A DNA stretch of 64,000 nt from assembly GCA_035541895.1 (NCBI GenBank), contig DATKMK010000094.1:33993-97992 (forward strand), in the 5' to 3' direction. Origin of the DNA: DATKMK01 sp035541895. GTDB taxonomy: Bacteria; Desulfobacterota; Binatia; HRBIN30; JACQVA1. The translations under genes and the position numbers were made by a program. Shown in pieces: positions 24,134 to 33,493 of the stretch. The notes beneath the pieces were generated by a model that saw only the letters and a program-made list of their open reading frames with translations, was not told the origin of the DNA and searched no databases. The stretch's first letter is position 1, and each line of letters begins with the position of its first letter.

Positions 24134-26986
24134 CTACGACCAACTCCGGTCGCGCTCGATCTCGACCGCCACGCCGCGCGGCGCGTGTACCGGGCCGCTA
24201 GCGAACACACGGTAGCGCAGGTGGCCGTAGTCGCCGACCAAATGCGTCGGCTTGAATGGCGACGCGACGACTTCCATGTTGCCGCGCCAATCGGGGAACT
24301 GCAGCGGCTCCCACGCGTGGTAGAGAATCGCTTCGCCGGGCGCAACGCTGGCGGCGACGCGCGCGCGCACGCGGAACACGCCGTCATTGTTACGCACCAC
24401 GACCATCTCGTGATCGCGGATGCCGCGGGCGCGCGCGTCCTCGACCGCCATCCACATCGACGGCTCGCCCCGCTGCAAGCGCAACAGCGTCGGCTCAGCG
24501 CGCCAGATGGCGTGAATACTCCAGCGCGTATGCCCGCCGGTGAGCCGAATCGGATACGCACCGCCGGCGCCCGGCAACGACTTCCAACACGGCAACACTT
24601 CGTCCGCTTCGACGAACCACGGATGGTCAAGGTAGAACTGCTGGCGTCCGGTTAACGTCGGCCACGCATGTTTGTCTTCGACGTGAATGCGCGACGGAGA
24701 CAAGCTGCCCTGCGACTCGACGGCGCTGCCGATGCCGTTGGTCGTGCCCCAGCGGGCGATCGAGCGCGCTTGGATCGCGCCGGCCTGCTGCGCTGCGCGC
24801 CAATCCATCCCGCGCGTTGGCGAGGACCCCCGCAAGATGCGATCGAGCACGGCGACATCGTCCTGCGGTCCGTAGCGGCCGTGCTCGGTGAAGCGGTCGA
24901 AGATCGTCGCGAGATCGCCCTGGACGCCGCGAGCGACGGCGCGCTCTTGGATGTGTTGCGCCAGCCTCGCCATGATTTCCCACTCGGGCTTCGATTCGCC
25001 GAGTGGCGGCACCGCCTGATCGCCGATGACGACGTACGGCGCCAGCGCGACGGCGTACTTGATGCCGCGCTTTTCGTAGTAGCCCGCAGCCGGCAACAAG
25101 AGGTCGGCTTTCATGCCGGTGGTCGACAGACGCGTGTCGACGGCGACGATGAGCTTCAACTTCGGCCACAGCACACGCTCGACGACTTGCGGCACGGGCC
25201 AGCGTCGCAGCGGATTGACCCCTGAGGTGATCAGCACCCGCGGCGGACGATCGGCAGCCGGCCGCACCGGCAACCAGTCTTGCTTCAGCGCATCGCGGAA
25301 GTAATCGGCGGCGGCGCGGGGAAGCGCCGCGTCGGTGGGTGAGCGGTCTTGCGCGGCATCGATCCCGGCGTGCACGCGCAGGAACAAGTGCGACGGCGTC
25401 CACGTCAGTCGGGTGCGCGAGGCCGCGGCGATGGCGCTCTCCATCATCCGTGGCGGCGGCGTGTAGACCTTCAGCATTTGCCGCTGCACCCACGACGGCT
25501 GCGCACCAAGGAACTCGTCGGCACCTTCGAACGGAATCCATGCGGCGAAGCGGACACCCGATCCGGTGCGCCCGTGCTGACCGCGCAGCGCCGACAAAAG
25601 GATCAACGAACGCTGCAGGAGATCGGCATGATGCGATTTGCACGAGCCCCAGGTCGCGTAAATCAACGTGCGCGGCGACTGCTCCAGCAGCGTGGCGAGG
25701 CGTTCCTGCGTGCGCGGGGCGATGCCGGTCACCTGCTGCACGTACGCCGGCGTGTACGGTGCAACGCGTTCGCGCAACCGTTCCATCACCGGACGGACGG
25801 ACACCGGCCCGCGTTTCGCGTGCGCCTCGAATCGGCCGGCGAGTGCCGGAACAATTTTGTCGAGCGCGAGTGAGTCGCTCCATTTGCCGGGCGTGCCGGG
25901 CGCTTCGACGATCTCCTGCGCGTGCTCGTCGAAAACGTAGAAGATGTCGTCGCGGCCGTCGGTGATCATGTCCGACTGGCGTAAGAACCGGCCGGTGTCG
26001 TCACGGACGAGAAACGGCAGATCGGTTTGCTCCCGCACGTAAGCCGCGTCAACCGCACCGCGTTCGAGCAGCGCGCGAACCAGGCCGAGCGCCAGCGCGG
26101 CATCTGTGCCCGGCGGCGGGTTGAGCCACAGCGACGCATGGATCGCGCTCGGCGAAAAGTCGGGAGTGATGGTGACGACAGTGGTGCCGCGATAGCGAGC
26201 TTCGGTGGCGAAGTGCGCGTCGGGGATGCGGGTCGCAACCGGATTGCAGTGCCAGAAGATCAGCGTGTCGGCACGGCACCAATCGTCGCTGCTGCCGTCG
26301 ACAAACGACGTGCCCCAGGTCTGTATCGCCCCCATCGCCAAGTCGCCGGTGCCCGCGAAGCCGTCGAGCATGGTCGCGCCGAGCAGGGCGAACAAACGCA
26401 TTTCGCCGACCGTGCTCGGTCCCCAATCGACGTTCGATGTCCCGTTGTCGTAGACGACGGTCTCGATGCCGCGGTCTTGTGCGGCGTCGATGACCGCATC
26501 AGCGATGCGCGTCAGCGCATCGTCCCACGAGATCCGCCGCCATCGGCCCGAGCCGCGTTCGCCGACGCGTTCGAGCGGATAGGTCAAACGGCCGGGGGCG
26601 AGCGCGAGAGAACTGTAGCAATTGCCCTTCTGGCAGCCGCGCGGGGCGTAGTCGGGCAACCCAGCGGCCTGCCGCGCGTACACGTCGGCTTGCTCTTCGC
26701 GCCAGACCACGCCGTCCTTGACGTAGAGATCGAACGCGCACGCGCTGAAGCAGTTAGCGCGCAGATGTGTGCCGCGCACCACGCGATCCCACGACCAGGC
26801 CCGGCGATAGACGTCTTCCCACGAACGATAGTCGAGCGGCGCCGCTGCCGCGGGCTCTGCGCCGGTCTCGGTTGCCGATGCGGTGCTCGCGCGCGGCGCC
26901 AATTGCGCGAGCGATAACGCCAACGTCCCTGCGGCCCCACCGATGAGCACCTGCCGGCGCGTCAGGCGGATTGTGCATTCGTTCAT
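24134..26986 (-). CDS. Type II DMSO-reductase-family molybdoenzyme, catalytic subunit (alpha-2)
   Basis: A 950-residue molybdenum bis-MGD oxidoreductase. The ATG at 26986 overlaps the MFS stop by 4 bp and gives a twin-arginine leader (RLTRRQVLIGG, residues 7-17), so the folded enzyme is exported. The FS0 [4Fe-4S] site reads H74-x4-C79-x3-C83-x34-C118. The likely Mo ligand is Asp215 in GTGDLAMG, aligned with the Asp of nitrate, selenate and ethylbenzene enzymes. Family landmarks WREEQ, PRGCQKG and WSIHAIWR are present. It is closest by eye to alpha-3 at 33518. No beta subunit is adjacent; the only one is at 32240. The reaction, C-H hydroxylation or reduction of an oxyanion or sulfoxide, cannot be decided here. 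Confidence 0.9.
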   Translation of the reverse strand: MNECTIRLTRRQVLIGGAAGTLALSLAQLAPRASTASATETGAEPAAAAPLDYRSWEDVYRRAWSWDRVVRGTHLRANCFSACAFDLYVKDGVVWREEQADVYARQAAGLPDYAPRGCQKGNCYSSLALAPGRLTYPLERVGERGSGRWRRISWDDALTRIADAVIDAAQDRGIETVVYDNGTSNVDWGPSTVGEMRLFALLGATMLDGFAGTGDLAMGAIQTWGTSFVDGSSDDWCRADTLIFWHCNPVATRIPDAHFATEARYRGTTVVTITPDFSPSAIHASLWLNPPPGTDAALALGLVRALLERGAVDAAYVREQTDLPFLVRDDTGRFLRQSDMITDGRDDIFYVFDEHAQEIVEAPGTPGKWSDSLALDKIVPALAGRFEAHAKRGPVSVRPVMERLRERVAPYTPAYVQQVTGIAPRTQERLATLLEQSPRTLIYATWGSCKSHHADLLQRSLILLSALRGQHGRTGSGVRFAAWIPFEGADEFLGAQPSWVQRQMLKVYTPPPRMMESAIAAASRTRLTWTPSHLFLRVHAGIDAAQDRSPTDAALPRAAADYFRDALKQDWLPVRPAADRPPRVLITSGVNPLRRWPVPQVVERVLWPKLKLIVAVDTRLSTTGMKADLLLPAAGYYEKRGIKYAVALAPYVVIGDQAVPPLGESKPEWEIMARLAQHIQERAVARGVQGDLATIFDRFTEHGRYGPQDDVAVLDRILRGSSPTRGMDWRAAQQAGAIQARSIARWGTTNGIGSAVESQGSLSPSRIHVEDKHAWPTLTGRQQFYLDHPWFVEADEVLPCWKSLPGAGGAYPIRLTGGHTRWSIHAIWRAEPTLLRLQRGEPSMWMAVEDARARGIRDHEMVVVRNNDGVFRVRARVAASVAPGEAILYHAWEPLQFPDWRGNMEVVASPFKPTHLVGDYGHLRYRVFASGPVHAPRGVAVEIERDRSWS

Positions 26987-28215
26987 GTGGCGGCCTCTAC
27001 CAGCGGCAACGGCTTCGCCTCCGCGGCTCGCATCGACCATGCGACCAGTGCCGCCAGGCTGACCGCGCTCAGCCACATGATCACCGCCCCGCTGTAGCGT
27101 CCGGTGCCGTCGAAGATGAGACCGGACGCGATTGGTCCAATCGCCGATGCCAGCATCGCCGCCAACTGCAACACTCCGAAGAGCGCCCCGAACCGCTCGG
27201 ATCCGAGCACGCCGACGGCGATCGGAGGAATCACGGCGATCTGGGTGCCGAAGGCGAGACCGTACAGAACCACGAACAGAACCAGGATCGCGGGCGTGGT
27301 CGCGTAGTGCAGAACGCCCAGCGCGAACGCCCACAGCACCAGCGCGAGACGCAAGGTCGGCAACGGCTTGATGCGATCCGCGACGAACCCGCCGCCGACC
27401 TTGCCGATCGCCGAGATGCCGATGGTGCCGCCCAACGCGCCCGCGGCGGTGCTGCCGCCGTGACCGAGACTGGTGAGATACGGGACCAAGTGCACCGAAA
27501 CCGAAAACCCGGCGAGCGCGGGCAGGATCATCACGGCCGCCAACGCGGCCACGCCCGGGCGTCGCAGTCCGTCAATCAGACGGGCGGTCGTCGGATCGGC
27601 GCTGGCGGTCGGATCGCGACGCAGTTGGCCCCGCGGCAACGTGAGCGCAAGGAACGGCAGCGGCGTCAGCACCACCGCCGTTCCCATGACGACGTACGCA
27701 TTCCGCCAACCGACCGCGGCGATCACGGCGTGAATCGCCGGCGCGAGCACCAGCGCGCCGGCACTGGCGCCGGCCCCGACGATGCCAAGCGCCAGCGCCG
27801 TGCGATCGGGAACGCGCATCGTCACCGCCACGGTGATCGGGAAGATGGCGCTCGCGGCGAACCCAGCACCGAGAAACACGTTCGCCGCCACGAACTGCCA
27901 GGCGTGGTTCATGACGATCACGATGGCAAACCCGATGGCGAGCAGCCCCACGCCCGCCAGCATCGGACTACGCACGCCGACGCGATCGACGGCGGCACCG
28001 ATGATCGGCGTACTCAGGGCCGCGCTCAGCGCACCGACGCTCACCGCCAACGACAACGATGCGCGCGACCAATCCGTCGCCTTGGCGATCGCGTTCAAGA
28101 ACACGCTCACCGTGTCGATCCCACCGCCGACGAGCACGAATGAGATGACAAACCCGGCGACGATCAACGGCAGCGCAGCGCGCAGACTGCCCGCGTTCGT
28201 GTCGGAGTCGGTCAT
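26983..28215 (-). CDS. Major facilitator superfamily transporter
   Basis: A 410-residue inner-membrane carrier with about twelve hydrophobic spans. It has MFS loop signatures such as GAAVDRVGVRSP (loop 2-3) and the equivalent GGGFVADRIKPLPTLRL (loop 8-9). Spacing and motifs resemble monocarboxylate or oxalate/formate-type carriers. It overlaps the methyltransferase upstream and alpha-2 downstream by ATGA on each side, so it is locked into the molybdoenzyme operon. I infer that it moves the substrate or product of those enzymes across the inner membrane. Confidence 0.88.
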   Translation of the reverse strand: MTDSDTNAGSLRAALPLIVAGFVISFVLVGGGIDTVSVFLNAIAKATDWSRASLSLAVSVGALSAALSTPIIGAAVDRVGVRSPMLAGVGLLAIGFAIVIVMNHAWQFVAANVFLGAGFAASAIFPITVAVTMRVPDRTALALGIVGAGASAGALVLAPAIHAVIAAVGWRNAYVVMGTAVVLTPLPFLALTLPRGQLRRDPTASADPTTARLIDGLRRPGVAALAAVMILPALAGFSVSVHLVPYLTSLGHGGSTAAGALGGTIGISAIGKVGGGFVADRIKPLPTLRLALVLWAFALGVLHYATTPAILVLFVVLYGLAFGTQIAVIPPIAVGVLGSERFGALFGVLQLAAMLASAIGPIASGLIFDGTGRYSGAVIMWLSAVSLAALVAWSMRAAEAKPLPLVEAAT

Positions 28216-28838
28216 CGCGGCACCTCGCAGCGCCATATCCGATACGGTCCAACGTCGACCGATTCCGTGATCCGCAATCCGACTCGTTCGAGGCGATCGC
28301 CGACGGCGCATGTCACGAACGCCCCGAAGTCGTCGCTTTCGAGGTGTTCGAACCAACGGGTGGCCCGGAAGAGGAATCGTCTCGGCGCATCGTGAGGAAC
28401 GCGGTAGTCCGCAATGACCACGCGATCGCTGGCGACCCGCGCAATCTCTCGCAGGGCCTGCTCGCGTTCCGTTTCGGCCATCTCGTGCAACGCCATCGAC
28501 GCGGTGACCAGCGAGAACGATCGATTGCCGAACGCGAGCTGGCGCGCATCCATCGGCAGGAACTGCGCGCTGGCCGACCGCGTGTTGTCATGTTTGCGGC
28601 GCGCCCGCTGCAGCATACCGCGGGCGAGATCGACGCCGACGATCCGTGCACCGCGCCGCGCCAATTCCAGTGCGACTCCCCCGGTGCCGGTGCAGACATC
28701 GAGTCCGCGCTCGCCGATCTGCGGCGACGCAATCTCGGCCATCGCCCGCCACAACGGCCGGAATCCCATGAACTGAACGACCGGATCGTAGGCGGGCGCG
28801 AAGCGCGAGAGAAACCGAATCTGGGCGGGGCGCGACAT
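28212..28838 (-). CDS. SAM-dependent methyltransferase, UbiE/class I type
   Basis: A 208-residue class I methyltransferase from ATG 28838. It has the SAM-binding motif I LDVCTGTGGVALELARRG, motif II acid in IVGVDLARGML, FLPMDARQLAF and motif IV-like SLVTASMALHEM. The N-terminal FLSRFAPAYDPVVQFMGFRP resembles UbiE-type enzymes that methylate quinones or other small molecules. It sits 14 bp after the ferritin-like gene and overlaps the MFS gene by 4 bp. In this operon it may methylate a quinone, the enzyme product or a cofactor precursor; the sequence does not tell which. Confidence 0.85.
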   Translation of the reverse strand: MSRPAQIRFLSRFAPAYDPVVQFMGFRPLWRAMAEIASPQIGERGLDVCTGTGGVALELARRGARIVGVDLARGMLQRARRKHDNTRSASAQFLPMDARQLAFGNRSFSLVTASMALHEMAETEREQALREIARVASDRVVIADYRVPHDAPRRFLFRATRWFEHLESDDFGAFVTCAVGDRLERVGLRITESVDVGPYRIWRCEVPR

Positions 28839-28852
28839 GCTCGCCGCCCGAT

Positions 28853-29338
28853 TCAACGGTAGAAGCGGCGCCACGCCAGCCGCTCTTGCAGTGCCGGTCC
28901 GCCGAACACGCGAATGACGTGCTCGACGGTGTCGCGCGAACGATGCGCCATCGCCGGGTTGGTCAGCAATCCGCTCGCCGCGCCGCCGAGATGTTCGAGC
29001 GTTGCGTGAAGATGCTCCGCTTCCGCTTCCTCCAGATCGGCGGTGACGCGTAGCGCGTCCTGCAGGTGCGCCACGCCCGGCTGCGCCGCCTCCTGCTGGG
29101 TCACGAACGTCTGCAGCGTTTCGACGTGGCGAACCGCGGCGGCATCCACCGGCGCACCGGTGGCCGCACCGGCCGCGAGACTCAGCAATTCCGCATGATG
29201 CAGTTCTTCGCGACTCATACTCTCCCACAGCGTGGTCACGTCGGGCACATCGTGGAAGCGGACGACGAAGCGCTCATAGATGACGGCGATGCGCGATTCG
29301 ATCTCGGCCATGGATTCGAGCAATTGCTTCGCGTTCAT
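28853..29338 (-). CDS. Ferritin-like / rubrerythrin-type diiron protein
   Basis: A 161-residue all-helical protein from ATG 29338 with AGGA upstream. Helix 1 carries Glu residues in AEIESRIAVIYERF. Helix 2 has SREELHHAELL, an ExxH iron-ligand pattern. A third helix has ADLEEAEAEHLH. This fits the rubrerythrin-like ferritin superfamily but without the rubredoxin-type CxxC domain. Such proteins handle peroxide or iron. The gene lies inside the molybdoenzyme operon, where a dedicated chaperone gene would be expected. It may protect or load the Fe-S subunits; that is inference. Confidence 0.7.
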   Translation of the reverse strand: MNAKQLLESMAEIESRIAVIYERFVVRFHDVPDVTTLWESMSREELHHAELLSLAAGAATGAPVDAAAVRHVETLQTFVTQQEAAQPGVAHLQDALRVTADLEEAEAEHLHATLEHLGGAASGLLTNPAMAHRSRDTVEHVIRVFGGPALQERLAWRRFYR

Positions 29339-29366
29339 GGGTCGTCCTGCGTGTTGTGGGTGAATG

Positions 29367-29410
29367 GTGAGTGGGCGGAGCGTACGAGCAACGTCTCTCC
29401 GCCCACTCAC
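29367..29410. terminator. Perfect 14-bp hairpin after alpha-1
   Basis: GTGAGTGGGCGGAG (29367-29380) pairs perfectly with CTCCGCCCACTCAC (29397-29410), leaving a 16-nt loop. It lies in the 96-bp gap between alpha-1 and the ferritin-like gene on the minus strand. Without a U-tract it may be an intra-operon processing or attenuation signal that sets a higher level of beta and alpha-1 than of the downstream genes. Confidence 0.5.
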
Positions 29411-29434
29411 ACTCACCACGAGCCACCCATCCCC

Positions 29435-32212
29435 TCACGCTTTCGCGACCTCGAGGTGCACCGCGCGGTCGACCGGAATCGGCTGCCAGTGCAGGCCGCG
29501 ATACTGCAGGTGACCGTAGCCGCCGGCGAAGTGCAGCCACTTCACCATGCCGGGTTCGACGGTCTCGGGGCCTTTCCAATCCTTGAACTGAAACGGCTCG
29601 TAGCCGTTGTAGATCACCACCTGACCCGGCTTGGTGCCGGGCGAACGGCGCACGCGGATGCGCATCTCGGCGAGGTCGTTGAAGACGCGCGCCTCGTCGT
29701 CGTTCTTCAAACCGCGCGCCAGCATGTCGTCGGGGTTCATGTACATTACCGGGTAGCCGCGATGGGTGCCGAGGATCACCCGCTGCGTATGGTTCATCGA
29801 GTGGATGCTCCAGCGCGGATGGCCGCTGGTGAGCCGCAGCGGATACTCGCCGCCGTGATGCGGATTGTCCTTGTGCACCGGCAGCTCTTCGCCGGCTTCC
29901 AGGTACCAGTCGTGATCGATGTAGAATTGCGCGCGTCGTACCAGCGTCGGGTAGGGTTTGAGGGCCTCGACGTGGTTGCGCCACGGGGTATGGGTCTTGT
30001 TCGGTTCGATCGGCGACTGCTGGCACATCATCATCGACGAGCCGCCCCAGCCGATCGCACGCACGGCACCCTTCTGCTTCATCGACTCGAGCGACGTGTC
30101 CGGGGGAATGGTTCCGAGGATGCCGCTGTCCTGGAAGATTTCGTCGATCAGCTTCGCGTCGTCGGCGAGGGCGCCGTCTTTGGTGATCCAGTTCCACAGA
30201 TTGGCGAGTTGCACCGGCTCGCCGTTCTTGCGCGTCCACGGCTGCACCCCGCGGGCGGCCGCGCGTGTGGTGAGCGTTTTCGACAGGCCCTGAATGATCT
30301 GCCATTCGCTGCGGGCTTCGCCGGGCGGTTCGGCCGCCTTCTCGATGAGCAAGACGTGCAAGTGCATCGGGCTGGAGTACGGCTGATTGTATTTCTCGTA
30401 GTGCTGCGCGGCCGGGAGGATGTAGTCGGCATTGAGGCCGGTGGTGTTGATGCGCCAATCGACCGAGACGATCATCTTCAACTTCGGCCACAAGTGCTCC
30501 AGCAGTTGCCGCGCACCGCCACGCTGGCGGCGGAGGAGATTGCCGCCGACTTCGATGAGGAAGCGCGGCTCCACCGACGTCGCGCGGTCCGCGTGTCCCG
30601 CCCACCAACCGTTGGCGCACGCTTCGTTGAAGTAGTCGTCGAAGCTGCGCTTCATCGCGGGATCGTTGTAGCCGGGGCGATTCCAGATCTCGCGGTAGCC
30701 GCAGTGGTGGTACCAGAAGAACGCCGGCGGGGTCATGAAGCCGAGCATCTGCATCATCTGCTTCTCGACTTCATAGTGGGCGATCTCGTCGGTTAGCGTG
30801 GGATCGGCCTCCATCATCGACTGCAGCATCGCGTCGCGCATCGTGCGCGTCGCCAGCGTCATCTCGGGACCGGCCTGCGACTTGAGCAACACGGCGAACA
30901 TGCCGTCGTTGAGGCCAACCGCCCAACTGCGGGCGCCGGTGCCGTGCTTGCCCCAATTGCCGGTGAGCCCGAGGATCAGCATCATCGCCCGTTCCATCAG
31001 ATCGCCGTGGTAGTACTTGCCGGAGTTCCATCCCATCATGATGCGCGTGCGCTTCGCCGCGATCTTGCGCGCGAGCGCGCGCGTGGTGTCGGGATGCACG
31101 CCGCAGACCGCCTGCGCTTTCTCGGGCGTGTACTGTGCGTTCAGCATGTCACGCAGGAACTCGAAGACCGGTCGGACCGTGACGACTTTCCCGTCCGCAA
31201 GCGTCACTGTGGCGGAGCCTTCGAGCGCGGGGGCCACCGCGCCGGGGTTGAGCGTGCCTTTGGGCGCTTCGACGACCTGATTGGTCTTGGCATCGAGCCA
31301 ATAGAACTGCTCAGCGGCACCGCCGTTGAGATCCGCGGCGCGCAGGAAGCGTCGCGTGTCGGTGCGCAGGAGCAGCGGCAGATCGGTCTGCTTCTTCACG
31401 AAGTCGTGGTCGACCAAGCCTTCGGCAATGACGACCTGTGACATCGCGTTGGCGAAGGCCGCATCGGTGCCGATGTCGATGGGGATGTGGTAGTCGGCGT
31501 GTACCGCCGACGGGCTGAAGTCGGGCGCGATGGTCACGACCTCGCCGCCGTTGTACCGCGCCTCCTGCATGAAGTGGTACCACGTGATGTTGGTGTAAAC
31601 CGGATTGGCGTGCCAGATCAGCACCAACTCGGTTTTGAAGAAGTCGTCGGCGCCGGGCGCCGGATCGAATTTGCCGAACGTGGTGTAGATCCCCGGGCTG
31701 AAGTCGTTGATCTCGGCCTGCAGGTCGGTGACTTGAAAGCCGAGTTGCGCGGAGAAGTTGCTCCACAGGATTTGCTGCGTGCCGCCCTCGCCCGGGGTGC
31801 CGATGTGGTAGAGCGACGCCGGGCCTTGTTCCTGCACCGCATCGAGGATGGCGTCGGCGATGTCGTTGAACGCGGTCTCCCACGAGACGCGCTGCCACTT
31901 GCCTTCGCCGCGTTTGCCGGCGCGCTTCATCGGGTAGAGAACGCGCTCCTCGTTGTAGTGTTGCTGGCTCCACGACGCGCCTTTCTGGCAGCCCATCGGG
32001 TTCATGTCGGGCACACCGGGCTCGATGGTGGGATAGATGCCCGCCTGCTCCTCGCGAACGATCTTCCCGTCCTTCGAATAGACCCGCCACGGGCAGCCGC
32101 CGGGATAGCAGTCGACCGCGTGGCAGCCCCACGTGACTTTGTCCCACTTCCACTGGTTGCGGAACGCATCCTCGGTGACTTGATGTTCCTTATTCGAGTG
32201 TGTCGTCGCCAT
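29435..32212 (-). CDS. Ethylbenzene/steroid-C25-dehydrogenase-like molybdoenzyme, catalytic subunit (alpha-1)
   Basis: A 925-residue type II DMSO-reductase-family alpha subunit. The opening WKWDKVTWGCH, NPMGCQKGASW and KRAGKRGEGKWQRVSW strongly recall EbdA and S25dA, enzymes that hydroxylate hydrocarbon side chains with water. The FS0 site is H31-x3-C35-x4-C40-x34-C75. The likely Mo ligand is Asp170 (INDFSPGIYTTFG). The start at ATG 32212 has AAGGAG upstream, and the reading frame begins MATTHSNKEH with no twin-arginine leader, unlike alpha-2, alpha-3 and EbdA. Beta is encoded 27 bp upstream on the same strand. Either the complex stays in the cytoplasm or it is exported by another route. The substrate is unknown; an alkyl side chain of an aromatic, terpenoid or sterol is plausible. 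Confidence 0.92.
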   Translation of the reverse strand: MATTHSNKEHQVTEDAFRNQWKWDKVTWGCHAVDCYPGGCPWRVYSKDGKIVREEQAGIYPTIEPGVPDMNPMGCQKGASWSQQHYNEERVLYPMKRAGKRGEGKWQRVSWETAFNDIADAILDAVQEQGPASLYHIGTPGEGGTQQILWSNFSAQLGFQVTDLQAEINDFSPGIYTTFGKFDPAPGADDFFKTELVLIWHANPVYTNITWYHFMQEARYNGGEVVTIAPDFSPSAVHADYHIPIDIGTDAAFANAMSQVVIAEGLVDHDFVKKQTDLPLLLRTDTRRFLRAADLNGGAAEQFYWLDAKTNQVVEAPKGTLNPGAVAPALEGSATVTLADGKVVTVRPVFEFLRDMLNAQYTPEKAQAVCGVHPDTTRALARKIAAKRTRIMMGWNSGKYYHGDLMERAMMLILGLTGNWGKHGTGARSWAVGLNDGMFAVLLKSQAGPEMTLATRTMRDAMLQSMMEADPTLTDEIAHYEVEKQMMQMLGFMTPPAFFWYHHCGYREIWNRPGYNDPAMKRSFDDYFNEACANGWWAGHADRATSVEPRFLIEVGGNLLRRQRGGARQLLEHLWPKLKMIVSVDWRINTTGLNADYILPAAQHYEKYNQPYSSPMHLHVLLIEKAAEPPGEARSEWQIIQGLSKTLTTRAAARGVQPWTRKNGEPVQLANLWNWITKDGALADDAKLIDEIFQDSGILGTIPPDTSLESMKQKGAVRAIGWGGSSMMMCQQSPIEPNKTHTPWRNHVEALKPYPTLVRRAQFYIDHDWYLEAGEELPVHKDNPHHGGEYPLRLTSGHPRWSIHSMNHTQRVILGTHRGYPVMYMNPDDMLARGLKNDDEARVFNDLAEMRIRVRRSPGTKPGQVVIYNGYEPFQFKDWKGPETVEPGMVKWLHFAGGYGHLQYRGLHWQPIPVDRAVHLEVAKA

Positions 32213-32239
32213 GTGTCTGCTCCTTGCGCGAGTTCGCGC

Positions 32240-33253
32240 TCACCACGCGATCGTCGCCGGGTCGCGGTCGAACGGGCCGAGGAGTTCCTTCCACCGGTAC
32301 GCAATCAACGTGTCCATCAACTCGGATCGCTCGCCACGCTTGCGCTTGGCCATTTCTTGTTCGAGCGTTCGCAGCGCCGGACCGACGTGGTCGCCGAACA
32401 GGGATTCGAGATAGGCGAGCGGGATGCGACGCTGCGACTCGTCGATCGTGCCGTCGGGGTTCACCACGAATGCGGAGAGCGGCGGAACGTAAAAGACGTT
32501 CGGTTCGGTGTTCCACTCTGCGTGTAGCGGCAGCGCCACTTTGAAGCGCTCGACCAGCGCGTGAATCGCGCCGGCACGATCGTCGCGGAAGCCGACGAAC
32601 ATCGCGCGCCCCGGGCACTGCCGCACGCACGCGGGGGCGACGCCTTGCTCCAGCCGCGGAAAACAACCGATGCAGTGTTGGCTGGTGCTGCTGACCGCAT
32701 CGAAATAGATTTTCTTGTACGGGCACGCCTGCGCGCACTGCTGCGTTGCTTTGCACTTCTTCTCGTCGCGCAACACGACACCGAAGTCGTCGCGCTTGTA
32801 CATCGCGCCGTTGGGGCACGCTTCGACGCAGCTCGGCTTCGAGCAGTGATTACAGATGCGCGGCATGTAGAAGTAGTACGCGTTGGGGTATTCGCCGGCG
32901 CCTTCGTCTTCGTCCCAATTCATCGCCCACGACGGCTCGCCGTTGATCGGCTGCAGATGCGTGCGATGGCCGTTGCCGGAGCTGTGCACTGCCGACCAGT
33001 TGAATTGCGACGCGCCGCCGAATTCGGCTGCGGTGGGCAATTGACCGAGGACCAGTGCGCCGTCGGCATCGTAGCCGCCGCCCATGTCTTCGTAATCGCG
33101 CGGCGTGCCACGTCCGGGTTGGGTATTCACCGAACACCACCACATGTCGCGCTTGCCGTCGACGTTGGTCCACAAGACCTTGCACGCGACCGAACAGGTT
33201 TGGCAGCCGATGCATTTGTTGAGGTCGAACACCATCGCCATTTGTCTGCCCAT
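32240..33253 (-). CDS. Molybdoenzyme iron-sulfur subunit (beta, NarH/EbdB type)
   Basis: Electron-transfer subunit of 337 residues with four Fe-S clusters, from ATG 33253 behind AGGAGGAA. Cysteine groups are CIGCQTCSVACK, CNHCSKPSCVEACP, CKATQQCAQACPYKK and CIGC-x11-CVRQC. In the third group a Thr stands where a fourth Cys would be, which implies a [3Fe-4S] cluster as in NarH and EbdB. It is the first gene of the minus-strand operon and the only beta subunit in the region, though three alpha subunits are present. It has no export signal and would travel with an alpha subunit if exported. Confidence 0.95.
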   Translation of the reverse strand: MGRQMAMVFDLNKCIGCQTCSVACKVLWTNVDGKRDMWWCSVNTQPGRGTPRDYEDMGGGYDADGALVLGQLPTAAEFGGASQFNWSAVHSSGNGHRTHLQPINGEPSWAMNWDEDEGAGEYPNAYYFYMPRICNHCSKPSCVEACPNGAMYKRDDFGVVLRDEKKCKATQQCAQACPYKKIYFDAVSSTSQHCIGCFPRLEQGVAPACVRQCPGRAMFVGFRDDRAGAIHALVERFKVALPLHAEWNTEPNVFYVPPLSAFVVNPDGTIDESQRRIPLAYLESLFGDHVGPALRTLEQEMAKRKRGERSELMDTLIAYRWKELLGPFDRDPATIAW

Positions 33254-33293
33254 GGGGTGATTCCTCCTGCGCGCGGCGGGCGCGCGCAGCCTT

Positions 33294-33309
33294 CCTACCG
33301 TTCGGTAGG
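33294..33309. promoter_or_regulatory. TetR-like operator, copy 1 (in front of beta)
   Basis: CCTACCG-TT-CGGTAGG is a near-perfect 16-bp palindrome with core ACCGTTCGGT, centred about 50 bp upstream of the beta start. Such palindromes are typical TetR-family sites. The same core recurs at 33482-33491 in front of the divergent alpha-3. No TetR gene lies in the window. Confidence 0.6.
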
Positions 33310-33480
33310 GAGCGCGCCGATGGAGTTGGTCACGAATGGCGATGACGTCGCTCATAGGGGCGCGGAGTCGGGCGCAACGGGATGGAAGGGACCAGGCGGC
33401 TTTCGGATGGCGGCGGCAGGACTCCGTGCTGGGCTGACGCGCATCATCTTTCATCGCGCCGCGTGTCATCTCTGCCGTCC

Positions 33481-33493
33481 GACCGTTCGGTAG
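33481..33493. promoter_or_regulatory. TetR-like operator, copy 2 (in front of alpha-3)
   Basis: The core ACCGTTCGGT (33482-33491) is identical to copy 1 and lies 26 bp before the ATG at 33518, with only AGGGG and a short spacer between. A repressor bound here would block transcription or the start region of alpha-3. Having the identical 10-mer at both divergent promoters is unlikely by chance. Confidence 0.6.
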
